A DNA stretch of 63,743 nt from Bacteroidales bacterium (GTDB lineage Bacteria > Bacteroidota > Bacteroidia > Bacteroidales > Prolixibacteraceae): positions 1 to 63,743 of the forward strand of contig JAAYAG010000085.1 of assembly GCA_012719495.1 (NCBI GenBank). Direction: 5' to 3'. This document shows, one piece after another, positions 1 through 8,970 of the stretch. The position numbers were made by a program, and so were the translations under genes. The notes beneath the pieces are model-generated. The model ran no database searches and was not told where the DNA came from. It worked only from the letters and a program-made list of their open reading frames with translations. Within the stretch, counting starts at the first letter, position 1, and each line of letters opens with the position of its first letter.

Positions 1-3000
1 CATTCACAAAGCTGAAATCGTAGTTATTGTCGGAGCCGCCGCTAAATGTGATATATTCATTATAATAATCGGCATCGCTATATTCATCAATATCTGTAAC
101 AGCAACTGGTTGTTCGTCGAGGTCGTTAGCATCATCCTCATTTACAAAGCCATCGTATTCAATGGTGAGTGCTGGGTTGAGTTGTCCGTACACCTTGCTT
201 TGATTGTGGGCGGTAACGGTGAGCGGTGCTGGGGTGATTTCAGCAGAGAGAACCACGTAATTTTCTGGTGCCGAGTATCTGCCGGCATCGGGGCCGCTAA
301 TGCTGTATGCCACAGTAATGGTTTTATCCGTCGCAGCGTTGGCATCGTTGTATGTTGCAGTAGCACTCACGCTTACACTTTCGCCGAAACGAATATTGTT
401 TAACACACCTGCGATAACAGTAGCATCAGCGTTACCATCGTAAACTTTCGATACGGTTAATGTGGGGGTTTCAATCTGAAGCGGCATCAGTTCGTCGTCC
501 TTTATAAGCACTGAAACTTGCTGATTGAAATTGGAAATGGCATTGACGCAACTTTCGATGGTAACAACAACGCTTAAATCCTCGTGTGGCGTGCTGTTGT
601 CAATGGCACTCAATGTTACACTGCCCGAAGTGCTTCCGGCAGGTATATGAATGCTTGTGGCCGACAAGGCATAGTCGCTTGACGAGGCTGTGCTTAAAGT
701 GCTAATTCCCAGGGTTACTTCTATATCGTTTTCGGAAGCCGATGAAAGGTTTGCAGTAATAATTGCCGAACCGCCATTTTCCGAAATTTCGGTTAACGCT
801 GCCTCGAGGTTAACACGAATCACATTGTATTCATCGATCGTTAAATCGACGGTTTGAAGGGTTAGGCCTGCGAATGCGCTGTTGGTCATGGTGCAATAAA
901 CCTGACTGGCGGGTATGTTCAGAAAATGGAAAACGCCATCGTATTCGTTGTAAAATCCACTTTGATCAACAGGTGTGCCATCGAGCAAGAACCATTTGTA
1001 TTCGGTGCGATGTGTTTGACCGTTTTCATCAACTACATTTAATTGACTGCTCAAATCAACAATACCTCCCAAGCACGTAACATCCATTTTTCCCTGCGGA
1101 GCAAAAGTGTAAATATTATAGGATGATTGTGGAATTGGTAATGAATTAAATTTCAAATAATTGTCTTCGCATTCAAGAGACTCGAGATTTGTTTGCTGGC
1201 TTACATCCAATGCAATAAGCCCCATGTTTGACATTGATAATTCTATAATATTCTCGCTATAAATTTTAACATTATTCCCGGCTGAATATCCGTTTAACAC
1301 AATATCTGTAGTGTTGTTTACATTGAATTTACTGAGCATTCCGTCTCCTTTATCAACATAAATATCATAACTAGCCGAGGCACTACAACTAAAACTTATT
1401 GTACCATTCTTTATAGAAACGAAGATTGTTGATGGTTGCAGCACAGCGTCAATCGTTATGTTTTCGGTTTGCAATGCAAGGTCGGGGAAAGCATCATTGT
1501 TCATGATACAGTACACCGATGCGCCAAGGTTTTTTACAAAAGTGAACACACCATTTTCTTCGATGTAATCGTAAGCTGCAAGTAGTTGGTCGCCACCATC
1601 GACATACCATGAGTAGCTTGTAGCATGAGCCTGCCCGCTTGCATCCGATGCACTTAGCTGCGAACTTAGATCCACTACGCCATTGATGCAAGTGGCTTGA
1701 TATTTTGCCTGCGGGGCATAGCTGTAGCTTTGCAAGGTACTGCTTTGTGGCAATGTGCTAAATAAAAGGCTGTTATCGCTACAGTTCAGTTCGCTTAACA
1801 ACAGATTACTGTTCATATCCAAGATTACAAGTTTATTCTGGCTGCAATTGAGCGATACAAGTGAACCCAGATTACTAACATCGAGCGAGGTCAGTTCTTG
1901 ACTGCTGATGTTTAGGCCGGTAACACCCAATGTGTACACTTTTACAGTGTTGTTTGCGGTATATTCAGCAGTAGTCAGTGTTGTTGCTGAGGTTGTTTGG
2001 TGGAAAGGTGTAAAGATACCGTTGCCCCAATCAACACTCATTGTTCCTACTTCCGATGCTTCGATGGTGAATGCCAGGTTGCCGGTAAGTCCCGACTCAA
2101 AAGTGAAAGCAGGATCGATGGCTTTATCGATGGTAATATCAACCGTGCGCAAAGCATTATCATCTGCAAAATCGGGATAAACACTGTTGGCAAGTTTGCA
2201 ATAAACCGTTGTTGCCGGAACTTTCAAAAACATAAACAGCCCATCGGATTCAATGTAATCGACCCCGGGTGACAACAAGTTGTTATCGGCATCGTACCAA
2301 GTGTAAACGGTTTTTACAGGGTTCGAGTCAACATCTAATGCCGTAAGTTGCGAGCTTAAGTCAACCACTCCATTGATGCATGATACTTCGATATTATCCT
2401 GCGGGGCATATTCAAAATTAATAAAACTGGATTTTGGTTGTGGTAAGTTTTTCAAGGTAAACTTATTGTAATTTACAAACAAACCATTAATGTCAGAATA
2501 GGCACTAAGGTCTAAATTGCTTAATTTATTGTTGTTTAAGCTGATATGACGATAGCTGACATCAGGGCAAAGTACTACGTTTTCTAAAAGGTTACCAGAG
2601 CAAGCCCACTCCGTTAAACTTGTATTTTGGCTAATATCCAGAGTTACCAACTTATTACCGGTAAGATTAAAATAATGCAGAGACTCAAAACTACTTAAAT
2701 CAATATTGCTTAGATTATTTCCGTGCAAATCCATCTCTCCGAGCTTTGATAATCCACCTGCGACGAAGCTATTAACTTGCTGGTTGGAGACAATAATAGC
2801 TGCTGGTTGGTCGCCATATACTTTTACAGTAGCTCCGTTTGCATAGTTTGAAGTGTTAAAAGCTGAGTACACAGTATTAACCTGGCAAACTGCAAGGTCG
2901 CCATTTCCCCAATCGATAAATAAATTGCTTGCGTGATTGTTTTTCGCATGAATCTCAAGTTCGCCGCTTGTTTCAGCAGTAAAACTAAACAATGGTTCGG

Positions 3001-6000
3001 GCAAACTTGCCACTTCATCAATTGTAATTAGTACTGTTTTTAAGGTCAAATCGGGATAAGCCGTATTGGTCATTTCGCAATAAACCTGTCCTCCGGCGTT
3101 GTTCAGGAAATAGAATATTCCGTCGGACGATAAATAATCGGTTCCTAAAACAAGTGGGGTGCCATTGGATTGATACCACTTATAAACCGTATAACGATTA
3201 TTCCAACCAGATATTAACTGCGAGCCTAAATCGACCACCCCGTTGGTGCAATCTGCCGAATATTCTTTTTGCGGGGCATAGGTTAAGCTATATCTTATTA
3301 ATAAATCGGGCAAGGATGTTAAATGAAAGTAATTGCCTGAAACATCGACAGTTGAACCGTATGTTACACCTGATATATCAATTGATTGAAGATTGTTGTT
3401 CGACACGTTCAAGTTCGTATATTTGGAACTATTGCTTAAGTCGATGTTATTCAGCTGGTTGTTGGAACAATTGAGTGTTTCCAGGCTGGCAAGGGTTGAA
3501 ATATTGAGCGAGCCCAATAAATTGCTGTGGCAATCGAGGTTGGTAATGCCGGTATTGCCCGAAAGATTTAAACCATCGAGGTTATTTTCGGCACAAACCA
3601 GCTTGGTTAATGCCGTATTTGCACTTACATCCAAACTGTTTAGCTGATTGTTTGAGCAAGCCAACTCGATAAGTGCCGTGTTAGGCAACAGATTGAGCGA
3701 ACCTAGGGCATTATTGCTGGTGTTCAGCTTTTCCAAACGGGTGTTCTGACTTAGGTTTAATGCCGAAAGGCTGTTGTTGTTGCAATAAAGCTCGCTCAGT
3801 GCAGGGTTGTTTTCCACATTAAGCGCACTAATTTCATTGTTCGAACAATTGAATTGGCTCAGGAATGCATTCTGGCTTACATCGACAGAACTGATTGCCT
3901 GCCCCGAGATATCGAAATAGCTGAACCAGTCGCCATAAAGCTTCACGGTTTGTCCGGCTACATAGTTGCTACTTGCCATTTCGGTAATGTTGGCATCAAG
4001 ATCGGCAGCATGAACGAGTCCATCGCCCCAATCGACATACAAGCAGCAATTGTAAGTACTTGCTGCACTGAACGATATATTGCCCGAATTGTTTGAAGTG
4101 AATGTAATAAAATGCTCGGGCATACCGCCTACGGCATCGATGGTAATAGGGTTCGATTTTAAGGTTAAATCGGGGAAGGCCTCATTGGTAAGCACACAAT
4201 ATACACTCGATGCCGGTATTCGTTGAAAATAGAATACACCGTTGCTGGCAATGTAATCGACTCCCGAAATCAGGGGATCACCACTTTCGGTAGACCAGTA
4301 AAAAACAGTAGGGTATGTTTCCCCATTGGCATTGCTCACCAAAAACTGATCGCTCAAATTTACAATTCCATTGGCATAAGGCGCATCGAAATTAGACTGT
4401 GGCGAGTAGCTATAATAATTGAGGTTAACCTTAGGAAGCGTTTCAAAAGTTAGCTTGTTGTTCTCACATTCTAAAGTTTGAAGTTTTGCATTTTGGCTAA
4501 CATCAATTTCTGAAAGATTCGAGTTACTACAATCTAAAATTTCTAACTCACTGTTTTGACTAACATCGAGGCTGCTAATAGCACAAAACGGGATTCGCAA
4601 TAATTCTAACGACTTGCAGTTGCTTACATCTAAATAGCTTATATAAGCACTATTGATGGACCAAAAATGCCGAATATTGGTGCCATAAATATTTACAATA
4701 TCTCCGGCATTATAATAAGTAAAATTAGAATTTATCTGAATTTGCTTCGTATCATCGGAAAAATAACTTAACACAGTGCCATTTCCCCAATCAATATAAA
4801 CTTTTTGACCGACTTCGGGTGTCGCTAAAGAGAAATCAAAATAGTCATTGTTTGCACTAAGCGATATCAACGCATTGTCAATCATTACTTCGCTGGTGCT
4901 TAGTTCCAATCCGGGAAAAGCAGTATTGGTCATAACGCAATAGGCAACCGGGTATTTAATATTAATAAAGGAAAACACCCCGTCGCTTACGGTATAATCT
5001 TCGCCTTCAAGCAGCACCGAATTATCGAGGCTCGAATACCATGTGTACGTAGTATAGTGAGATGTGCCGTTTTCATCAACAACCAACCACTCGGCACTTA
5101 AATCGACCTGATTGTTAATGGCCTTTACGCTCATTAGCTGTTGTGGAGCATAACTGTAGTTGGTATACGATGCTTTTTTTACGGGTAAAGAAGCAAAGCT
5201 GAACTTATTCCCTGCACAGCGAATATCGCGCATATCGAGCTTGTCGCTTATTTCGAGATACGTTGTTTGCAGGTTTTGATTCTCAAGATTAATACCATTT
5301 ATTTTTTTCCCATAAATTTTGACAATGGTACCCGGCACATAATTAACAGTACTAAATTGCTGTTCGGTGGTACCTGCCCACAATGTCACAATATTTCCAT
5401 CGCCCCCGTCGATCCCGATTGGAGTACTTTCTGTGGCGGTTAATTTCAAAATAAAATATTCGGTGTCAGAGGCAAGTAAAATTACAGGTTCGTCTTCGAA
5501 AGTTTTCTCAATTTCAATATTGACCGACTTGAAAGTCCAATCGGGAAAAAGATCGTAGTTGCTTAACTCGCAATAAACCTGAGTTGCCGGTTTTTTTAAG
5601 AAATAGAAAACACCATTTTCCTCGAAATAATCGCTCCCGTTGGTAAGAACACTACCACCTATTGTGTGCCAGCTGAAGCTTGTAGGTTTAGGCTGACCGT
5701 TTTCGTCAAGCAGGTTAATGTGGGTACTTAAGTCAATTGCCCCTTCACTGTTTGGAACAATATCGAAATTACCCTGATTATTATACTTGAAGTTCGTCCA
5801 TGTTGATTTCGGAACGGGCAAGGTGCTTAAATTTAACTTATTGCTATAGCAAACTAATTCTGCAAGCAAAGGATTATCCCCTATCGTCAGCGCACTTATC
5901 AGGTTTTCGGGGCATTTTATCGATGTTAGTACATTGCTTGCCGAGACATCTAAGGATGTAAGCTGATTCCGGGTACAATCTACCGTAGTCAATTTCTGCT

Positions 6001-8260
6001 TATTCGAAAAATCGAGCGTTTGAATTGCATTATAAGAACAATTGAAATCTTTTAACTCGTTGTTGTTTGAAATATCGAGTACTGTGAGGTTGTTTTTATT
6101 GCAATCAAGTGCTTGAAGATTCGTAGCCCTCGTAACATTTAGGCTGGTAAGCTTTTGATTAGAAGCTTTAAACCCGGTAACGTTGGGCGCATAAAACTTA
6201 ACCGTTTGGCCTGCTGTATAAGAAGATGTATTGATTGTTGCCGAGATTTGCGTTGAATAGTAATAAGGCGTTAGTACTCCCGAACCCCAATCAATAAAAA
6301 GCAAATCATATGCAGGGTTACTAAAAGAGAAAGAAATGTAACCGGTTTCATTCGAAGTGAACAGAATGCTTGGCTCAGGCATGGTGCCGGCCATATCGAC
6401 CACAAAACTGTTTGTTTGTAGGGTAAGCTTATTGAACAGCTGATTAACCATGGTAATGTAAACCTCTGTTTCGGGTATCCGTAAAAAGCGTATTACACCC
6501 CTATCTACAAAGTAATCGACACCCAGTTGCAATTGGTTATTGTTAATGTCGTAGCATCTGAAAACAGTAAAATCGCGATTTTGAGCAGTAATAATAAATT
6601 CGTTGCTCAAATCAACCTCACCGTTAACACATTGCACTTCCACCTGCGATTGAGGCGAATAGGTATCTGAAGTAGAGCCTGCCAATTTAGCAGGCAATGT
6701 CGAGAACTTCAATTTATTCCGATGGCATGAAATATTTGTCAATGAAAGATTCTCACCAAATAACAAAGTCTCAATTTGATTATCCTGACAATATAATGTT
6801 TTTAAATTTGCACAATTCCGTATATCGAGAGATTCAATTAAGTTTGAATTACAATATAAATAACTCAAATTGGGGCAATTACTTACATCGAGCGAGGCAA
6901 GTAGGTTGTTATTACAAGAGACATTAATAATCTTTGAGTTGTTGCTTAGGTCTAAGCTGGTGAGTTTGTTATTATATATATTTAGGTTTTCTAAATCGGG
7001 CGAATTACTTATGTCTATTGAAGTAAGTTGTTGGTCATACAAATTAATCCATGTAATGCCCTCGGTGTAAACCTTAATGGTTTTTCCAGCATTTACTATC
7101 GGCTGAGAGTAGCTTCTCCCCTCATTGGTGCCGGCGGAGTTAAGTTTACCATCTCCCCAGTCGATGTACAGACCCCGTGTATGATTACAGCCAAGGTATA
7201 GCGACACATTTCCCGATTTATCGGAAGTAAATTGTAAATTGGGCACCCAGCTATCAAGTAGTTGATCGGTAAATACAGGGCTTGAGTTTGAACCATTGCT
7301 AAAAACCCATATATCTTCGGTGCCGTTCGCACTTTCGCCATACATGTCCCAGTTCGAGAAAGTTGCAGCTTCGCCCATCTGCGTGTAGTTTTTTACGGCC
7401 ACATTGTAAAGTGAACCAACAGCCCCTTCGCCAATAACAGGCGATTTCACGGTATAACATTCTGAAAACGCATTGCTGGCACTAGCGAAACCTGCGATGC
7501 CACCGACCTGCGATGCTGCCGAAATGGTACCTTCACGGCTGTAGCAAAATTGCATTTGGCACCCAAGGCTTGTTCCAATAATACCACCGGCAGAATTGCC
7601 GGTAGCTGTAACACTGTTGTAATTAAAGCAGTTTTTTATAGTCGCATAAATCTGACCACCATAATCGGGCACAATGCCCGTAATTCCTCCGGCTGAATTG
7701 CCGCTTGCCGTAACCAACGATGCATTGCTGCTTTGTTCAATGCTGCCTTCGTTAGCACCACACAAACCACCAATGTAATTTGCCCCGCTTACCGAGCCAC
7801 TTTGTACATGGCATTTTTGCAAAATACCCTGATTGACCCCGGCCAAAATTCCGGCATAATCATTCGTAGTTACAACTGAGGCATTGCTAATCCGAAGGTT
7901 TGTAACAAGTCCTGTTCCTCCAACAATTCCGAACAAGCCTTGATGACTATCACTTGAATTGATCTTCAAGTTGCTGATTGTCAACTTTTGCCCATCGTAA
8001 GTTCCTGAAAAAGGCATCGAACTGTTTCCAATTCCGGGCCAGTTGGCTACCGAGCCTAAATCGATGTTGTCGGTTTGTTCAAAGTTCATGCTCCAAACAG
8101 ATGAGCTTTGCGAAAGCCAATACAGGTTTTCGAGCGTAGCAATTTGGTAGGGATTTGCCTCCGACCCATTGCCTGTCGTTGGCGGGATTGCTGTTTGGGC
8201 CCATACGCTACTCACAATGGAGAGCCATAGGACAAGGATAAGTAAAAATTTTTGCTTCAT
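1..8260 (-). CDS. Giant secreted surface protein: GLUG-like, eightfold LRR modules, Calx-beta, YDG/MBG (3' end outside window)
   Basis: One open frame of about 2750 codons starts at ATG 8260 and is still open at base 1; the start and left-edge frames agree and no stop was met when reading it. The N-terminus (MKQKFLLILVLWLSIVSSV) is a signal peptide ending before AQT. Next comes a GLUG-like region (about 7400-8150) with GGIxGxxxxGxIxxCY-type units. Eight tandem modules follow (about 845-7250), each with a DWGNG-containing beta segment, Bacteroidota LRRs of the LxSLDVSxNxxLxxLxC type, and a conserved YAPQ...VDLS...FPxLxLxT block. After these lie a Calx-beta-like segment (about 480-840), a YDG-like segment (KVYDGNADAT) and an MBG-like segment (KVYGQLNPAL). 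The protein is presumably exported, perhaps by T9SS, but its C-terminus is not visible. Its function is unknown; adhesion or matrix binding is inference. Several short open frames on both strands here are shadows. Confidence 0.88.
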   Translation of the reverse strand, partial: MKQKFLLILVLWLSIVSSVWAQTAIPPTTGNGSEANPYQIATLENLYWLSQSSSVWSMNFEQTDNIDLGSVANWPGIGNSSMPFSGTYDGQKLTISNLKINSSDSHQGLFGIVGGTGLVTNLRISNASVVTTNDYAGILAGVNQGILQKCHVQSGSVSGANYIGGLCGANEGSIEQSSNASLVTASGNSAGGITGIVPDYGGQIYATIKNCFNYNSVTATGNSAGGIIGTSLGCQMQFCYSREGTISAASQVGGIAGFASASNAFSECYTVKSPVIGEGAVGSLYNVAVKNYTQMGEAATFSNWDMYGESANGTEDIWVFSNGSNSSPVFTDQLLDSWVPNLQFTSDKSGNVSLYLGCNHTRGLYIDWGDGKLNSAGTNEGRSYSQPIVNAGKTIKVYTEGITWINLYDQQLTSIDISNSPDLENLNIYNNKLTSLDLSNNSKIINVSCNNNLLASLDVSNCPNLSYLYCNSNLIESLDIRNCANLKTLYCQDNQIETLLFGENLSLTNISCHRNKLKFSTLPAKLAGSTSDTYSPQSQVEVQCVNGEVDLSNEFIITAQNRDFTVFRCYDINNNQLQLGVDYFVDRGVIRFLRIPETEVYITMVNQLFNKLTLQTNSFVVDMAGTMPEPSILFTSNETGYISFSFSNPAYDLLFIDWGSGVLTPYYYSTQISATINTSSYTAGQTVKFYAPNVTGFKASNQKLTSLNVTRATNLQALDCNKNNLTVLDISNNNELKDFNCSYNAIQTLDFSNKQKLTTVDCTRNQLTSLDVSASNVLTSIKCPENLISALTIGDNPLLAELVCYSNKLNLSTLPVPKSTWTNFKYNNQGNFDIVPNSEGAIDLSTHINLLDENGQPKPTSFSWHTIGGSVLTNGSDYFEENGVFYFLKKPATQVYCELSNYDLFPDWTFKSVNIEIEKTFEDEPVILLASDTEYFILKLTATESTPIGIDGGDGNIVTLWAGTTEQQFSTVNYVPGTIVKIYGKKINGINLENQNLQTTYLEISDKLDMRDIRCAGNKFSFASLPVKKASYTNYSYAPQQLMSVKAINNQVDLSAEWLVVDENGTSHYTTYTWYSSLDNSVLLEGEDYTVSDGVFSFINIKYPVAYCVMTNTAFPGLELSTSEVMIDNALISLSANNDYFDFSLATPEVGQKVYIDWGNGTVLSYFSDDTKQIQINSNFTYYNAGDIVNIYGTNIRHFWSINSAYISYLDVSNCKSLELLRIPFCAISSLDVSQNSELEILDCSNSNLSEIDVSQNAKLQTLECENNKLTFETLPKVNLNYYSYSPQSNFDAPYANGIVNLSDQFLVSNANGETYPTVFYWSTESGDPLISGVDYIASNGVFYFQRIPASSVYCVLTNEAFPDLTLKSNPITIDAVGGMPEHFITFTSNNSGNISFSAASTYNCCLYVDWGDGLVHAADLDANITEMASSNYVAGQTVKLYGDWFSYFDISGQAISSVDVSQNAFLSQFNCSNNEISALNVENNPALSELYCNNNSLSALNLSQNTRLEKLNTSNNALGSLNLLPNTALIELACSNNQLNSLDVSANTALTKLVCAENNLDGLNLSGNTGITNLDCHSNLLGSLNISTLASLETLNCSNNQLNNIDLSNSSKYTNLNVSNNNLQSIDISGVTYGSTVDVSGNYFHLTSLPDLLIRYSLTYAPQKEYSADCTNGVVDLGSQLISGWNNRYTVYKWYQSNGTPLVLGTDYLSSDGIFYFLNNAGGQVYCEMTNTAYPDLTLKTVLITIDEVASLPEPLFSFTAETSGELEIHAKNNHASNLFIDWGNGDLAVCQVNTVYSAFNTSNYANGATVKVYGDQPAAIIVSNQQVNSFVAGGLSKLGEMDLHGNNLSNIDLSSFESLHYFNLTGNKLVTLDISQNTSLTEWACSGNLLENVVLCPDVSYRHISLNNNKLSNLDLSAYSDINGLFVNYNKFTLKNLPQPKSSFINFEYAPQDNIEVSCINGVVDLSSQLTALDVDSNPVKTVYTWYDADNNLLSPGVDYIESDGLFMFLKVPATTVYCKLANSVYPDFADDNALRTVDITIDKAIDPAFTFESGLTGNLAFTIEASEVGTMSVDWGNGIFTPFHQTTSATTLTTAEYTANNTVKVYTLGVTGLNISSQELTSLDVSNLGSLVSLNCSQNKLVILDMNSNLLLSELNCSDNSLLFSTLPQSSTLQSYSYAPQAKYQATCINGVVDLSSQLSASDASGQAHATSYSWYVDGGDQLLAAYDYIEENGVFTFVKNLGASVYCIMNNDAFPDLALQTENITIDAVLQPSTIFVSIKNGTISFSCSASASYDIYVDKGDGMLSKFNVNNTTDIVLNGYSAGNNVKIYSENIIELSMSNMGLIALDVSQQTNLESLECEDNYLKFNSLPIPQSSYNIYTFAPQGKMDVTCLGGIVDLSSQLNVVDENGQTHRTEYKWFLLDGTPVDQSGFYNEYDGVFHFLNIPASQVYCTMTNSAFAGLTLQTVDLTIDEYNVIRVNLEAALTEISENGGSAIITANLSSASENDIEVTLGISTLSTASSSDYALSATSIHIPAGSTSGSVTLSAIDNSTPHEDLSVVVTIESCVNAISNFNQQVSVLIKDDELMPLQIETPTLTVSKVYDGNADATVIAGVLNNIRFGESVSVSATATYNDANAATDKTITVAYSISGPDAGRYSAPENYVVLSAEITPAPLTVTAHNQSKVYGQLNPALTIEYDGFVNEDDANDLDEQPVAVTDIDEYSDADYYNEYITFSGGSDNNYDFSFVN
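845..7250 (-). repeat. Eight tandem copies of a 200-370 aa composite module
   Basis: Within the giant gene the same order recurs eight times: FTSxxSGxISFS, then IDWGNG, then YTAGxTVKVYG, then a variable number of LRRs, then SLPxPxxSYxxYxYAPQ, then NGxVDLSxQL, then WYxxxGxxLxxGxDY, then GVFxFLxxPAxxVYCxMTN, then LTLxTxxxTID. Approximate limits in gene order are 7250-6400, 6395-5510, 5505-4885, 4880-4140, 4135-3015, 3010-2130, 2125-1455 and 1450-845. The LRR block varies most: the third and eighth modules have very few LRR units and the fifth has about ten. Copies are clearly diverged, so this is an old array rather than a recent amplification. Confidence 0.85.
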
Positions 8261-8298
8261 ACTTTAATTGAATTGATAAAAAGTTATTTAAGTGTTTA

Positions 8299-8631
8299 TT
8301 ATTGTTGCTTTTGAAATAAATGACTTAGGTCTTGCTTCGTTGGGTTCATGCGGCGTATTATCCGGTCGACTGAAGCCGGGGCAAGCTTCTCGAGCAGTAG
8401 TTTGAAGCCCAGTGCCGAAAGTGTATCTTCGAAACAGCGATAATACACCAACTTTGCCGGCGTTTGTTTTGCTGCTTGAACATAGGCTTTGCTTTTTCCA
8501 TAGATTGCATTACCCCCTAATTTTGGATTCCCTGCCATGCCAATTGTGAACTCCTTTTCGCCGGTGGCGAGGATGTAGAGGTAGCAATTGTCGGCGGGGA
8601 TCAAAGGGTATTGCTTTTCGGTTTGTGTCAT
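8299..8631 (-). CDS. Small degenerate GIY-YIG-like protein
   Basis: A protein of about 110 aa. YLYILATG and FTIGMAGN sit where the two beta-strand motifs of the GIY-YIG fold would be. The block KLVYYRCFEDTLSALGFKLL followed by RRMNPTKQDL resembles the YhbQ/UvrC-N type sequence around the metal-binding helix (EALRREYEIK...LI...NP). The second-motif Tyr is Phe, and no Arg or Glu is seen at the expected catalytic positions, so it is probably not a nuclease. I prefer ATG 8631 to the in-frame GTG at 8649, which overlaps the presumed -7 motif. It lies 38 bp upstream of the giant surface-protein gene on the same strand and may share its transcript. The family call is tentative. Confidence 0.5.
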   Translation of the reverse strand: MTQTEKQYPLIPADNCYLYILATGEKEFTIGMAGNPKLGGNAIYGKSKAYVQAAKQTPAKLVYYRCFEDTLSALGFKLLLEKLAPASVDRIIRRMNPTKQDLSHLFQKQQ

Positions 8632-8675
8632 GCTTCTGAATTTTTGCACGAATCTACTTCTGAGGCAAAAAAAGG

Positions 8676-8710
8676 TTGTCTCATATCAGAAAAACATTGT
8701 CTCATATCAG
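8676..8710 (-). promoter_or_regulatory. Pair of 14-bp direct repeats at 21-bp spacing, likely activator operator
   Basis: TTGTCTCATATCAG occurs exactly twice, at 8676-8689 and 8697-8710, so the repeats are 21 bp apart (two helical turns). A near-consensus -7 element for the minus strand, TAGATTCG, lies at 8649-8656, placing the start of transcription near 8642 and the repeats at roughly -34 to -68. That is the arrangement of classic AraC-family activator half-sites; LytTR regulators also bind repeats at this spacing. The likely target is the 8631 gene and perhaps the giant gene behind it. The repeat is directly visible; the regulator is inference. Confidence 0.55.
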
Positions 8711-8829
8711 CAACCAACTGAATAACAGTTTTTTGGAAAGTAAATTTCTTAGATAAAAAAGACATTATTGAGAATTATTGGCTCAAGTTTCAGGCATGCA
8801 AATATTGAAATTTCGCACTAAACCGAGTG

Positions 8830-8861
8830 GACAGATCGTAAAAATCGATTTACGATCTGTC
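8830..8861. repeat. 32-bp palindrome, copy 1
   Basis: A perfect inverted repeat with 13-bp arms (GACAGATCGTAAA and its complement) and a 6-base centre. It differs by one base from the core at 11227-11258, and similarity extends about 10 bp to its left (AAACcGAGtG against AAACaGAGaG). It lies 110 bp beyond the stop of the TPR-AraC gene and has no T-run, so a simple terminator is less likely than an operator or a small dispersed repeat. Confidence 0.75.
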
Positions 8862-8970
8862 ATAAACGGACATTTTTGATAGAATTATAAACACATAGAC
8901 ACAAAGACTCAAAAAAACTTGGTGTTCCTTTGTGAAAATCCTTAGTGTCCTTTGTGGTTAATACGTAGAA

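Larger units (their letters stand above)
8632..8970. other. Intergenic region with operator, palindrome and CACAAAGG-type repeats
   Basis: No gene was found in these 339 bases. They hold the 21-bp-spaced direct repeat, palindrome copy 1 and, at about 8923-8956, two imperfect direct copies of TGT(T)CCTTTGTG about 23 bp apart, just after the stop of the TPR-AraC gene. The last resembles low-complexity intergenic repeats seen in various bacteria; no function is proposed. Confidence 0.5.

Noticed and set aside
110-403. Plus-strand open frame under the giant gene
   Set aside because: It is antisense to the MBG/YDG-coding frame, has no recognisable domain, and its composition follows the sense gene; the same holds for the other small frames within 1-8260.
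8830-8861. Palindrome copy 1 as terminator of the TPR-AraC gene
   Set aside because: It lacks a T-run on the minus strand, lies 110 bp beyond the stop, and its twin sits upstream of genes, so termination is not the best explanation.
8923-8956. CACAAAGG-like repeat as a regulatory site
   Set aside because: Only two imperfect units just after a stop codon; more likely a common low-complexity intergenic repeat.
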